Below are positions 12,301 to 25,966 of a DNA stretch of 64,000 nucleotides, piece after piece; position 1 is the first letter of the stretch, and every line of letters begins with the position of its first letter. Origin of the DNA: Chiua virens (taxonomy: Eukaryota; Basidiomycota; Agaricomycetes; Boletales; Boletaceae); contig JAHNUO010000013.1 of assembly GCA_019787685.1 (NCBI GenBank), positions 1,116,001 to 1,180,000 of the forward strand. Reading direction: 5' to 3'. The notes beneath the pieces were generated by a model, which was not told the origin of the DNA, did not search any database, and saw nothing but the letters and a program-made list of their open reading frames with translations. The position numbers were made by a program, and so were the translations under genes.

Positions 12301-12598
12301 TCCATTATTGCCTTCTTTCTTGCAAGATATCGTGAGATCGCCCACATTATCACCGACCTCAACCTCTTCCGCGGACTTGTCCGTCGAAGAATACGAGGAC
12401 ATCGTTCCCTCTCCTCGTCCCGGTCGTGAGCGAGTGGTGGCTCGCGATGACACGGCTTCTAGCTTCTCTCTTGGCAATATATGGAGGCTCAACGATGAGG
12501 AGACGACGAGCGTTGCTGGTATTGCCTTACCCCATCACGAGGACCTTATCGGGAGCAGGAAGAGTAGCCAAGAAATTCTGCGTCGCCAATCCCCTTGA
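9389..12598 (+). CDS. Protein with two RanBP2-type zinc fingers (Nrp1-like)
   Basis: The start at 9389 is the first ATG in a Ser/Pro-rich N-terminus. About ten exons follow, several with GT-AG introns, one of about 280 bp (11044-11321). After a region with an RRM-like strand-helix pattern (near 9820-10640) comes zinc finger 1 (GDWICNSVTCAAHNFGRN, then CRGCGCPR, split by the long intron) and zinc finger 2 (GDWICQKCNYLNWRRRKVCQ, near 11840). Both have the W-x-C-x(2-4)-C-x3-N-x6-C-x2-C layout of RanBP2 fingers, which bind single-stranded RNA. The C-terminus is acidic and Ser/Pro-rich. Domain order resembles fungal Nrp1/asparagine-rich-protein types found in stress granules; assignment to that family is moderate. 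One splice (around 10416-10500) is uncertain. Confidence 0.8.
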
Positions 12599-13368
12599 TG
12601 CAAGTGGACATTGCTTGCACATCGAGCCATGGCCTCATCCTTAACACAATAGTACTTTGCCCCATAGCAACGCCCCTGGAACCACAGTCGCTCTTTCCCA
12701 ATCCAGGGTTCGTTCAGCTTTCGTTGCGGAAAATTTCGCATTAGATTATTATCGTTATTTGTCTGTTGGCTCACCTCATGGACTGCTTGGAGTTTTTATT
12801 GGGGATCACAATATCGATATAAGGATCTCTCCAGAGTATAACTGTTGCAATCTTTTTACAGCATGTTTATCTTGTTCATTTATGTTATTTTGGAACAACA
12901 TATATATTAGTGTAGCTCTCGTTAGTCGATGTTTAGGTACTTTGTTGAACTTGCTAGCCTCCACAATAACGTAGTGTTTACTGACCTGCGCAACTTCCAC
13001 CAGAGCATGTAATGAAGAAACATTTTAGATGCATGCGCCTCCATCCACGAGATCCATCTCGTTCGTCCTTTGAACTCAAGGCTGGCACTACGCACCTCGG
13101 TGAGAACAGGTTCAAGTTCAAGACTTCCAGCCCGACTCACGAGCGGTGTGCACCTGGCTCATTGAAATTACAAGGTCCAGGTTCGAAACTGACAGTGTTG
13201 GTGCGGCTCCTCGAGCATGGTAAGCACTTGGATGCTCGATCATTTGTCCAGCATGACCATCGAAGATGGTATCGACGGTGGTCAAGGAGGACAGATAATT
13301 GATCCGGGATCCGTCACTCAAGCTCACACGTTGTTATTAGTACGGTGCGACAAAAATATAAAAGTGAA
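12599..13368. other. Intergenic before tRNA-Tyr
   Basis: 770 bp of mostly AT-rich sequence with the 3' UTR of the RanBP2-finger gene at its left end. No gene is supported. A short TTTT signal just below 13369 belongs to the tRNA. Confidence 0.4.
13352..13363 (-). terminator. RNA polymerase III terminator of tRNA-Tyr
   Basis: Two T runs on the minus strand (TTTT at 13363-13360 and TTTTT at 13356-13352) lie 6-17 nt past the tRNA 3' end, as expected for Pol III termination. Confidence 0.7.
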
Positions 13369-13452
13369 TCCGACCTGCCTGGCTCGAACAGGCGACCTCA
13401 AGATGGTTTTATCCATTACAGTCTCGCGCTCTTCCAACTGAGCTAAGGTCGG
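13369..13452 (-). tRNA. tRNA-Tyr (GTA) with intron
   Basis: The seven-base acceptor stem CCGACCT/AGGTCGG closes perfectly, with discriminator A. The D arm (GCTC/GAGC), T arm (CCTG-TTCGAGC-CAGG) and anticodon stem (CGAGA/TCTTG) are all present. The loop starts CTGTAA, giving anticodon GTA (Tyr), and is interrupted right after position 37 by a short intron of about 12 nt. Introns at exactly this position are standard in eukaryotic tRNA-Tyr. Confidence 0.93.
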
Positions 13453-13759
13453 TTGAATATATGACAGAACAGGCATCCCATGACTCTGCGTCATTCAGGT
13501 GGTTCTGGGCGCTAGCGGGTTGCCTTGGGGTGATTTTGGGCTTCTTGACAACCCATTCCTTTTCATGCACGAGCATATAGGGATTCACAATGATAACGGG
13601 CGAAAGCAGCCGCAGCGATATACCTTTCCGCTCTGCTCGATGTTGGGAACATACTTACTTACCATGACATAATAAACAACGACAAACACCAGATTCAGCG
13701 TTGACTGTGGTTCTCCACTATGTAACCTCATTTTAAGTAGCACCGAGTCACCGACTGCA

Positions 13760-14260
13760 ATGGCCCGTGCACACCGCGTCGCCATCTACGGCTCCATTTT
13801 CCTGGTTTTCTACCTTCTCACTCTTTTCGCCGTCGTCCCAATTCCCATCCTTGACCCAGCCGTTGTGTCTCAGTTGTTACCCGTCGTACGTACTCCACTT
13901 TCATCTTATGTTCTGACGTGGGCCTGGACCTGAACCGAAAGATGGTTCCGGACTTCTCGCGTTTTCGAGCTCGGCTCACGGAACAGAACTAACCGCAGAG
14001 TTTGTCGTAGATTCCTTGGTGGCTGCTCGTCTCTTTTGGCGCCTACTCCCTCGCCTCTCTCGGTTGGGGCTTATTTACTTTTCGAGACTGTCCAGACGCG
14101 TACCACGAGTTGCTCAAAGTGAGTTGATGAACTTCACTACGGCTATTCCATTGATCCCTTTGGCTCGGGTTTACTGTCCCGGCTCACGTTGTGTTCACGT
14201 TGGTAGGAAGTCAATGAGGCCAAGAACGATCTCCGAGGGAAGGGTGTTACCGTGGACTAG
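13760..14260 (+). CDS. DPM3: Dolichol-phosphate mannosyltransferase subunit 3
   Basis: Stabilising subunit of the ER dolichol-phosphate-mannose synthase, which supplies mannose for N-glycans, O-mannosylation and GPI anchors. Three exons (13760-13885, 14011-14118, 14207-14260) give 95 residues, the normal DPM3 length. There are two N-terminal membrane segments (IFLVFYLLTLFAVVPIPI; IPWWLLVSFGAYSLASLGWG). The conserved C-terminal tail reads TFRDCPDAYHELLKEV and then NEAKNDLRGKGV; this is the part that contacts the catalytic subunit. Spliced frames are fully intact, and identification is secure. Confidence 0.93.
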
Positions 14261-14611
14261 TTGGGTCGGTATTACCATGCATGGCGGGCCGCCAACTGGA
14301 TTGCCAAGCCACACGCATGCTACTAGTTTTGCGACCGCACTCGCATTCTTTTCTCCTGTTAGCTTGCTCGAGCGGTGTTGGGTGAGGAGCGGATGTTACG
14401 GTGTGCAAGAGATGAACTAGTACTCCAGGTGGTGATCAGGCAGGTCAGAGTGAACGCGGGATGGCTCTCGAGTAAGAGAATGTACTACTGGAGAACGACA
14501 GTGGTCTGAAAGTTTGAATCGATATTTACGTTACCATTCCTCGTTTGAATGTGACGAAAGGCGCGCTTGCCGCTCGAAGATATCGTAGAGTTATCTTGTT
14601 CTGCAGTCTCC
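14261..14611. other. Intergenic DPM3-APC1
   Basis: 351 bp between two genes on the same strand. It has short pyrimidine tracts and an AT-rich patch near 14510-14545. No gene is seen. Confidence 0.4.
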
Positions 14612-17600
14612 ATGGATTCCGGCTCGGTCGTCCTTCGAGTCCATACCGACACACCATCCGCCGCCGTCAAATTTCTATCACGTCGGACAGCATCCGCGCT
14701 GGAATCACAAGCCCCACAGTCTGCTCTCCTTCATTCCATCAAGAGTGCATTGAGGGGGTCAACGACCAGTTTAGTCAACAGCGTCGTTGCACCACTGTAT
14801 GATGATGGATGCGATTCGTGGGCGGAACAAGAGTTGGCATGGAATAATCGCTGTGTAGTCCTCGGCCATGGCGGTGTCATCCAACGAAAATGGGACTTTT
14901 CTGACGAAGATCAGACCATTCAATGTGCATGCCTAGGGAGGTTCGCCTATAGCACGCACACGACCGGCCCTGTGCACGGGAGTGCGCATTATACCTCCAG
15001 ATCAGGGGAACAACAGGATGACCCGTCTGGTGAGTCTGACTTTGGTCCCTTCAAAACTATCCAGGAGGAGAGGCAGAAGAACAAGCACGCACAAGAGGAA
15101 GTCTCAGCGGTGTTCGTGTTCCTGCGCAGTATAGGCAAAGTCTACTTGATCAATGGTATCGACTACACATTTTCCCTGCCCTTTCTCGTTCGCAAAGCGT
15201 GGCCTCTCCATCCTCATGGCGTCATGATACAACGCCTCCTTGATCCTCTGGAGATTGACGACTCGCGTGCCACTGGTGACGCCCCCCTTCCTACCACTTT
15301 TACCATCACAAATCCCTTCTCGGAGCCTGCTGCTGTCGGCATCACTGCCGGTATAGTAGGCGGTTTTCCTGGTCGTCCTGCCTCCCTTTCTGACGAAGAT
15401 AACCACTCTCGGGCTTTGAATGTCATTCCTGCTGTCGAGGAAGTTGTTTGGATATCTCGAAAACCGTTTGCCATTGACGACATTTTCATCACGTTCAACT
15501 CTGAACGACGAGAGTTGTCAATATGGCGCTACATTTATCAACATAGTCGACGTACTTCGGCGTCTCGCTTTGACATCAGTTTGAATCTGGACCGTATGGC
15601 GCTTGGAGTCGACGGAGGAGGAGAGCTGATGGGTACTGCTACGGATCATGGCAGGATGAACGCCTCATTTTGGGCCCAGAAGCTAATAACCCATTCGTGT
15701 CCGGGCGTCCCGTAAGCATTTGTGTACATTCTCTGACTTGTTCAGAACATCATGCCGTTTGTTAGTCTAGGATCGTCGTCTCGAGTATCAGCCGCTCTCT
15801 TTGACCAGCGCTTTGATGGTCATCGTGATCACACACTATTGGCAATCTGCATGCCAGGTACTCCAGCTGCTGTTTTCGTGCTCAGTGTAGAAGAGGCGAA
15901 CAAGACCATCGTTTGCGCTTATCTGACAACAATCGATGCCGTTTCCGTGGCCCCCGTTGGTGCCACTCGCAAAGAAATATGGGATTTATTAGCCGTCATG
16001 TCAGATGGTTCGGTAACCATCTTCACCCATGGACTACAACCATTGCCCGTGGTGTTGGAAGTCGCCCAGGCCGGGGATCCCGGGAGCGTAGAGAAAAATG
16101 CACTCATACCGATAACGGACGTAGCATCAATAAAATCGGCATGCGTATCATCGATCACCTTGCTCTGTGCCGGGGGAGAAACCTATCGCGGCAAGTTTGA
16201 CATGATCCCTCGCGATCGTCTCGTCAACCAAGCACTGCAAGCACTCTCTCTCATCATCCCTACCAAAGAGGCATTTGTTATGCACGTGGAGTTTCTTCGA
16301 ACACGGTCTCTCCGGAATTTCTCCACTTCCTCTAACCTGGAGTTCCATGCGTTAGCTTATGCACTTACCAAAATTTTGGACCTCGGGTTGTCTTGTTCAG
16401 GTGGCCATGTTGGCCGCTTATCGACGGATTGGGAGCAGTTTCTCAACCTGAATATCAATGTCCGCAATCTCCATGATGACCCTGCATTGCAGCGCCTCTC
16501 CCTTCCCGGACACTCGAGAAACCCATCATTCACACTAGTTGCGCTCAAACCCAACCCCCTGTTGGCGCCTGTGCTGTATGCGCTACATATGCTTGCCGAG
16601 GATCTCCGACTCGTGGTACATCGTCATGATTCCCTCGCGTTGCTCGTCCCTTTTGTTTGCCAAATCGCAGACATAATAAGGCCGGAGTGGACTGATTACT
16701 GGAAGCGGCTTTGCCCTAACATCATGCCTACTTGGCCGTCGCCTTCTCCCACTCGTACGTAGCATATCTGATCACAGCCTGACCGCACTGACCCTGTCCT
16801 AGGAGTTGAGACGCATGACGATCGCATACCGGTTTGGCCGCCAGACATGGCCGCGGTGTTATATGGCAGAATAAGCAATCCTGACTGGAAATTTCCGGTT
16901 TACGAAACCCCACGTCTGGCCACCATGTTCGATATCCATCCTTCATTCGCCTTTGGAAAAGTTGAACCATTGAGTTCTCTTCAGCGTCTTACGACTGCGT
17001 ACCTTTGTCTTTCTGATAGCTCAATTCCCTCCGCGCAGAAGCGCGCTGAGATGACCGTCGAGACGCTTGTGCGTATGTGGGGCACGGCAAAGAAGGGTCA
17101 TTTATTCTTGGATAGCCTACCTCTTGGAATTGGTGCTCCTTTGCGCGAGGCCATTCGAACTTGTCAACTTTCGCCTCCTTCTCACTGGCAGCCGGAACAT
17201 TACGAACTGATTGGTCGACGCGATCTAGCTTTCAGCGTCGCGATGGGCCAACCCGTAATCTCTCAACAGGGGGTTTATCAATCTGCTGAGGCATACATGG
17301 TGGGGCGTAGGAATATGGTCTTTCTTTCATGAACTAATTCATCCCTAGACTTCTCACCGTCGAACCACCATAAGTGCGTTGGTTGATCAAGCAAAAGCTG
17401 CTAGCGAGGGAGAAGTTGACGCACTTTCCGGTGTTGAGCTGGGTCTGAAATCATTCGCAACCATACGCTTTGGCCAGGATCGTCGATTAGAGGAAGTAGC
17501 ACGTATGCTATGCTCGTCGACAATTCCATCTGTCCGGCTTATCGAGCGACCGGACTTGAAGTGAGCAGCCGCAACTTACTTTCTCATGCACAGAATGATC

Positions 17601-20440
17601 AACGATATTTTTTGTAGCGAACATGACCAGGCGAAAGAACAACAACACCAGGTTGTACGGATCGCAGAGAGGACGTTGGCTTTGCCCTACGGCAGAGCCA
17701 TGTTTACCTTTGGCTCGGTGCTCACTGTCACTCGCGAAGCATACGTTATTCCCGAAATAGAGTATCAGATCAGGATTCAGCCTTCCAACATCACTACTGG
17801 ACCAGAACCTGGTAAGATACCTCTCGAATGCACGAACTGGGGAGAATTTCACAATGGAGTGGCCGCGGGTTTACGCATTGCTCCTTGGGCGCGGGGCGTC
17901 GAGAGCTCTTGGATCGCCTTCAACAAGCCTTCAGAGTTGACTCCAGAGCATGCAGGGTTCTTGTACGGACTAGGGTTGACAGGTCATCTCAAGGAAATGT
18001 TGACCTGGCATACCTTTGGATATCTCACACCGAAACATGATCTGACATCTATCGGTGTCCTCCTCGGTCTCTCTGCGGCAAACATCGGGTCGGGCAACAT
18101 GCACGTCACGAAATTACTGGCTGTACACACGCCAGCTTTACTTCCTACACCGACGGTCGATCTCAATGTCTCCCTCATGACCCAAGCTGCTGGACTTGCC
18201 GGGGTCGGACTTCTCTACCTAGGTACGAAGGACCGGCGCATGGCCGAAGTCTGTCTCAACCAAATCAGTCGCAAAGATCTTGTGCAGCCTGATCTCAGCA
18301 ATGAACACCGAGAAGCATACACTTACTGTGCCGCCCTCGCCTTTGGAATGATCATGCTTGGAAAGGGATCAACGATCCCGGCCGACGTCGCTTGCCTCCA
18401 CCGGCTGCGTGTGCTTATTCACGGTGAAACGAAAGCTATTATCGCAGGGCGAGGCCGTCCTACCTTTGACGTCAATATCACGTCTCCGGCTGCCACCATA
18501 GCGTTGGGACTAATGTACCTGAAGACGGAGAAGAAAGACGTCGCCGATATTCTTGAACTTCCGAGCACGGTCATTGAACTGAATCACATTCAACCGAGCT
18601 TCTTGGTCGTGCGAACGATTGCGCGGTCACTCATCATGTGGAATTCCATCGGATCGACCTCCGACTGGATGATGGCCCAAATTCCCGAACCCATCATGAC
18701 GGCCATGCAGAGTCATATCGCAAACAAACAGCGCGCTGACGATGCCATCGAGTTGGCGTACTACAACATCATCGCTGGCTATTGCTTTGCTGTTGGACTA
18801 AAATATGCAGGTACCGCCCGTCATGAAGCGTACACCATGTTGTCGCATTACTTCGACCAGTTCAGTCGGTCTGTTGCAACAAGTGGTGAGCCACTCGATT
18901 TATGTCCTTGGCCACGACGTGTGACGCAGCGCTAGGAGCCGCATTCGATCATAAAATCAAGCGCTCGGCTGTGAGAGAAGGGTTTGAACCTCATTTCGAT
19001 CGCGCTTTGCATGGTGATGGCGGGTACCGGAGAGATCTCGTGCTTGAGGCGGCTCAGGTATGCGTTCGGGATGTATCACCAGGCTTTCAGATACGGCGTG
19101 CACGTCGCAACACATCTATCTCTCGGTTTATTGTTCCTCGGGGCTGGTCGTTTCACTTTGGGTACTTCCAATGCGGCGATTGCATGCATGGTCACCGCAT
19201 TCTTCCCCCGCTTCCATCATGTTTCATCGGATAACAAGAGTTACCTTCAGGCGTTGCGACACCTGTGGGTACTTGCGGCAGAGCCCCGTTGCCTTATCGC
19301 GCGTGACGTCACGACAGCGCGAGGCAGTCTATCTTCCGGTCAAGATCACGACCAGAGAGGGAACCGAAAAGGGCGTCACGCAGCTGATCTCTCCCACTCT
19401 TATACCGGACTTTGGCAAGCTTGTATCTATCAGGATCGATACACCTCGTTACTGGCCATTCTTCGTCGATTTCGAAAACGTTCCCGAACACAAGATGAGC
19501 TTTCTGAAGAACCAGACTCTGTATGTTAAGCGTCGGACAGCGTTCCTAAGCTACACCGAGGATCCGAGAGGGAGTAGGAGTTTGTTCGTGCGCTCTGGTT
19601 CTTCCGCTGGCAATGCTGCTACGCTCGATTTCCCGCAGCTGACGGACGCGAAAGCTCACCCTGCTAGTGACTTGACACATTTCATATCCTCGTTTTCAAA
19701 CGACACGCTCTTTCTCGCATTCGCAGACTACTTTTCTCGTGATGACGGTGAAACGCCTGAGGAAAGGATATTCCACGCATACTGTCACGCCGCACTACTT
19801 GACAGCATTCTACACGACAAGATGGAGACACTGCAGTCGCATCTGACACTGTACCAATATCGGACGCAGCCACAGCCCACGTCCCATTTTCACCTCCGCC
19901 TCCAAGACTTGCGCTTTGCGGTCGACTTTTACAGGCAAAGTGTTTGACCGTCGATTCAGCGGTCGCGCAGAAAACAACCCGCGGCCACCGCTCATTCGCG
20001 AGAACACGGTGTCGGGCGCGTTGCAGGCCCTCGACGAGCGCCTTGAACAGGTGCAGCAACATCCGGCATTCAACGCGGCACTGAGACGCTATGCCCGCGG
20101 CGAACCCGTCCTTGACGCCTCGGATTCGGATGCGGGGTTTGATACAAGCGCCGAGCCTGGTAGCGAGCCAAGTGTCGCGCTGGTTGGCGTGGTACCTCAT
20201 GCGCCATGGCGTCCCGTCTGCAGTCCCTGCTCGTGATCCTGCGCCAGCTCGCGCGGGAAGGCGCACGCGCATAGCGTGAGCCGACCACCGCCTGAAGGCA
20301 CCACAGACGTGCACTTGCTCGATGTGGGGATCAAGGAGGTGCTGCGGGGTACGGGGACGAAGATGATCAATGCGTTCGGGTCTGGGTGGTCAGGGGCGTC
20401 TCTGGATCGGATCGTGGAAGCGTGGCAGGGGATGTCTTGA
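14612..20440 (+). CDS. APC1: Anaphase-promoting complex subunit 1, frame-disrupted at the 3' end
   Basis: Largest scaffold subunit of the APC/C ubiquitin ligase, nuclear, needed for cyclin B and securin destruction. The N-terminal beta-propeller region runs from the start MDSGSVVLRVHTDTPS through SLPFLVRKAWPLHP and a second block with FDQRFDGHRDHTLLAICMPG (near 15800). The central helical PC-repeat domain occupies about 16850-19300 (for example LYGLGLTGHLKEM; ASIGVLLGLSAANIGSG-like repeats; AAGLAGVGLLYLGT). The C-terminus carries YLPVKITTREG and ends LDRIVEAWQGMS at 20440. Introns are found at about 15715, 16756, 17300, 17562 and 18885. From 18.98 kb on, the frame breaks about six times (near 18982, 19316, 19940, 20180, 20217 and 20268), always by one base. 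The protein is essential in characterised eukaryotes, so sequencing error is likelier than decay. Confidence 0.9.
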
Positions 20441-21908
20441 GCGGGGGCATAGTGATGATCAAAGGCAGATACGTACGAGGATCTGATGCGATTGGGTATT
20501 TCGAGTGCGTCGCTGAGTTTGGATCGTTCGAATTTACCCAAGTGAACAAACATGTCTGTCTGCTCTGCGGAAACGTGTGTACGGGAGGTTCCTGCAATGC
20601 ATGCCACGTATTGCTCTCGAATGGACCCTTTCGTGTACATCGGCGGCGCAGGGTGATAAAGATGCGATGCGACAATATTGGACTATGTTCGAAGTTACCG
20701 CGAACCTCGGAAAGTGGCTCTGCAATAATAGCACGACGCTTCCAGTGGCGATGTCTGTTCTATCACGGACATCAAGCATGTCCGAGCACTGGAGGGTTAT
20801 TTCGGTCATTTGAACTATACCCTGGGCGAGACCCGGGCCCATCATGACATGGCTCAGATCTGTCCAAAAGATGACCCTGGCCACGATGCACGAGGGACGT
20901 TATTTATACACCGAGAGGTGCAAGTCAGGTCTAATCTCGAAACCACACCTCCGATATCGGAACAGTGGTCCGACGAATTAGCTTTGTACGGTTGTACTGC
21001 CATTCAATGGGATTGAGTCGAGGTTCAAGACATGGCCCGGGAGAGCTGATCGCTAGTACCAGCGGCAAGGTCATACATATACCTTCAGGATTGGCAGACT
21101 TGCCAGCAACGCGCACCAGGGACGTCTTATGTACAATCCTAGATCACGTTGAACCTGGGGGAAAACTTACAGCCGGTGGAGTCGGCTGCCATCGCCGGGG
21201 TGAACGGTTTCAAGTTGCATCTCGACCTTCATTAATATTAATCATTGTCCATGGACCCCACTTGTTCGGAATCCGGATGCTGAAGCTAAAGAACGACAAG
21301 GAGTTAGAATGGTTCAGCCGGGCGGTATGAGACGATATCTTGTGACGTGTTCTGGTGGGATTGTTGCCCGGGCGTCAGGCCCACCTTGTACATTCGAGGA
21401 CAAAGGCACGGCTGGCCTGTGCACGCTGTGAACATTTTGAGGTTTGAACGGCTTTCAGGCACATCGTGCGGCGATTACGCGCATTAGATCAATGAGCAAT
21501 ATGTATTAGCCCAAATAGTCGATACGTTCGCGAATTCGACGCCCGGTCTTTGTCCAACGTTCGATCGCATAGCAAGTGGTTCGTAGCCAGAAGCGCTTTC
21601 CAAACTCAGCATGTATCACAACCATTTTTGCAGCCCATTGTGTATAAATCGAATGGTCTCAGGCGATGAAATTTAGTTGTAGGTACTATTATGCAAGGAA
21701 GGCATGTTGCAAAGACATAAACGAACATGAATCGACTTAACATATGGACTTTGGAATCGATCCAATGTTTCTACATACTGTGACGCGTCTCTAAGCTCTA
21801 CACAATACACTCGGTGTCATAACTTGAAATAAATGTTAAAAAAAGTGATATGCGTACAACAGAAAAGGTAGTAGCAGCGATCATTGTGACAGACATGAAC
21901 CAAGATGC
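20441..21908. other. Long intergenic stretch
   Basis: 1.47 kb between the converging 3' ends of APC1 and the DAHP synthase gene. Short open frames occur on both strands but none has recognisable features. The right end (21700-21900) is AT-rich and is likely 3' UTR. Confidence 0.4.
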
Positions 21909-23520
<1,612 letters not shown>

Positions 23521-23664
23521 GTCTTTTTATACGTTCGGACGAGGTCAAGTTCGACCAAAACGAGTCAATATCTGTATTTCCTTTTATGGAAGTACATCTT
23601 ATACAAATCTCGGATTGCTAATCGGAAAGATATTGACTAAAACTAAGATTCCCACGGCTGTTTG
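23521..23664. promoter_or_regulatory. 144 bp bidirectional promoter, DAHP synthase / PIH1
   Basis: The two start codons (23520 on minus, 23665 on plus) are 144 bp apart with nothing coding between them, so both promoters and 5' UTRs must share this space. It is AT-rich (for example near 23565-23640). No confident TATA box or factor site can be named. Confidence 0.6.
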
Positions 23665-24822
23665 ATGGAGACTGCTACGTTGAGCAAAGTTGCCGTTGGT
23701 CTCAATCCAGTGCCGGGTTTTTGTGTAAAATCAAGGGCCACGAACGACGCCCAGATTCATCCCACTGCCTTTCAGGACCAGCCTCATGCTTTCCATGTTC
23801 CAATCGGTCTAAAGGTTTTCGTAAACGTTGCTTGGGATTCAAACGTGCCTCCCCCACCACCTGCAACCGAGGATGCGATATGCCGTACAATCCAAGGCCT
23901 CGATATTGACCCCAGCCCAGCGGCATGGTTCGTCCCCATCGTTCTATCGGACGCTCGCCAAGACATGGACAAAGGTCGGCCTTCTTCGTTCTCCGTATCC
24001 TCCTTTTTGAGTGATCTCTATCCCCGATGAAGTCCCCTTACTGACCCCTTTTATCAGCGGGCCAGTCGGCCATTGTCTTTGATTGTGTGCTTAATCCGTC
24101 CCTTAAATCTCGCACCCTCAAGGATCCCGACTTCAAGAATTTCATTATCGGTATTATTCCCCATTTACTGTTCGTTACTGATCTCACCCCTTTCTCCAGA
24201 ACTTGCTTTGCAACGGATTGAATCTCAGACTTCTTTGGTTCTCTCTCGCGAGATTGGCACCCCCAACATAGCCTCTAAGGGTAAGCCGCGATCCCGTCGG
24301 GTGCTGGTACCGGCAACTCTTTATCCGCCTGGTCACCCGCATCACCAACCGCCCCCGACCCTCATTCAAGAAATATCCGACCGCTCTATGAGCGTCCCTA
24401 CCAAGGCAGTACCGAAAAGTATCCTCAAAAATACATCCGCCGAACCTCGCATCCCTACATGGTCTTGGATGCAACAGAGTTCTAGTATCCGCATTGTATT
24501 CGACGTTCCTGGCGTTGTAAGCGCGTCCGCACTGCCTTGTTAGTGTACGCTTAGGTAACAAACTTTCTACTCAACACAGACATACGCAGTCATTCCTACA
24601 TCTACGCTCGATGTGGAGCCAAGGCGCATCCTTTTGCATGTCCCAAACTTGTATCACCTTGACCTCAATCTTGAGGCCCTCGACTCGGAACTGTCATCGG
24701 CTTTTGGAAAGAATGATACCGCGGATGCGGCTCTCAAATTAAAACGTATGCGTAATTTTGATGTCGACCGAGCCAGAGCTGAGTGGCGCGTCGCCGATAA
24801 AGTGATCGTGCTTGTGGCCTAA
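23665..24822 (+). CDS. PIH1: PIH1-domain protein (Nop17/PIH1D1, R2TP complex)
   Basis: Adaptor of the Hsp90 co-chaperone complex R2TP (Rvb1-Rvb2-Tah1-Pih1), which assembles box C/D snoRNPs, RNA polymerases and PIKK kinases. Four exons give about 300 residues. The N-terminal PIH1 domain contains GFCVKSRATNDAQIHP, KVFVNVAWDSNVPPPP, IVFDCVLNPSLKSRTL and ELALQRIESQTSLVLS. A linker with PTKAVPKSIL follows, then a CS-like C-terminal part (from SSSIRIVFDVPGV, with LHVPNLYHLDLNLEALD) ending at ADKVIVLVA. The ATG at 23665 is the only one consistent with the domain start. Introns are at about 23974-24058, 24151-24199 and 24516-24580. All frames are intact. Confidence 0.85.
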
Positions 24823-25966
24823 TTCGTAGTAGGTTATTATCTTATATTGATCTCCCCAAAAGTCTGGCTTCATAACACATCTCCAGGGTAGATTTCCAGG
24901 GCTGCGGTTCTGGTATGTACTGCTTTTGGACCCCGAGTGGCGAAACCGAACAGCATTAGGGAGGAGGTAGTTCGGCATATCGTAACTCTCATATTTCCGA
25001 GATCAACGCCTCGTGGATGGACCATGCGGTAGACTTGTGGCCACCCGTTTCTACCGTCATTGCCTCTCAAGTAAAGATGAGAGCTCATGAGACCAGACCT
25101 TGAGCAAACAATTGAATTCGCTTCTGGAAGACAATGCAGAAAGGTGGATTGCTGGATCATGCGCCGTCGACACTCGATATAATGGTGTCCGGTTCTGCCG
25201 CTAAGCTGGCGAATTTGACGCAATTCGGACAGCAAGTGTCGTGATCTTCGTCGGAATTTGGCGACAGCAGTTCGGCAATTGGTACATCGTCAGCGAGTCT
25301 CGTCATTACTGCATGCATTTGTCAGTTATTATTCGGGTGTGTGAAATGGATTATGGTAGGCGTTCGCGGTGGGTTCTCCAATACAATGGCTTATCTATGC
25401 TGTGTAGTCTGATTATGAACGACTTGCGGTCGCATTTGCACAAGATGGCAGCACTTGGTCGTCGCATGGACCCACCGTGCTCCATCTAACCCACTAGCAA
25501 GATGCGATGTGCTCGACCTAGTACTAGTCGCCTAGATAACAGGGAAGCTCCAACTCCGAGTCTTACTTGATGCATCTCGGTTCCAACCGATACCGAGCAG
25601 AAGCAACTTGGCAGCTCTTTTCGAACCAGCGCGGGATCCTGGGACCCTTGTTCGGGTGCCTTGTTCGCTTCCTCGTTCTTCAGGATCGTTGGACACACGT
25701 TCCTATGATGTAGTCTTGCACCGAGAACCGCAGGGACGCACCGACGACAAGCGTGCTATCTGTAATCATTCATGTCGAACGGTGACGTCGTGTGCGTCAA
25801 CATCCGCCACATATGGCATGCGCGTTTCTTCATTGTACCCCCACGGATGTGGCAACCAAGTCGACACAATGGTTCGCCAAGCCGAGGTCCAAGCTCAAAG
25901 GCGATAACTCTGATCTTGTCTGCATCTCTGATCACGATAATGTGGCGCATCCGGGTCCGCTGTTGG
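24823..25966. other. Intergenic, no supported gene
   Basis: 1.1 kb with only short, featureless open frames. It leads into the left edge of the duplicated segment at about 25967. Confidence 0.4.

Noticed and set aside
13012..13327. Possible small genes next to tRNA-Tyr
   Set aside because: Short frames on both strands with no motifs; sequence is ordinary intergenic DNA.
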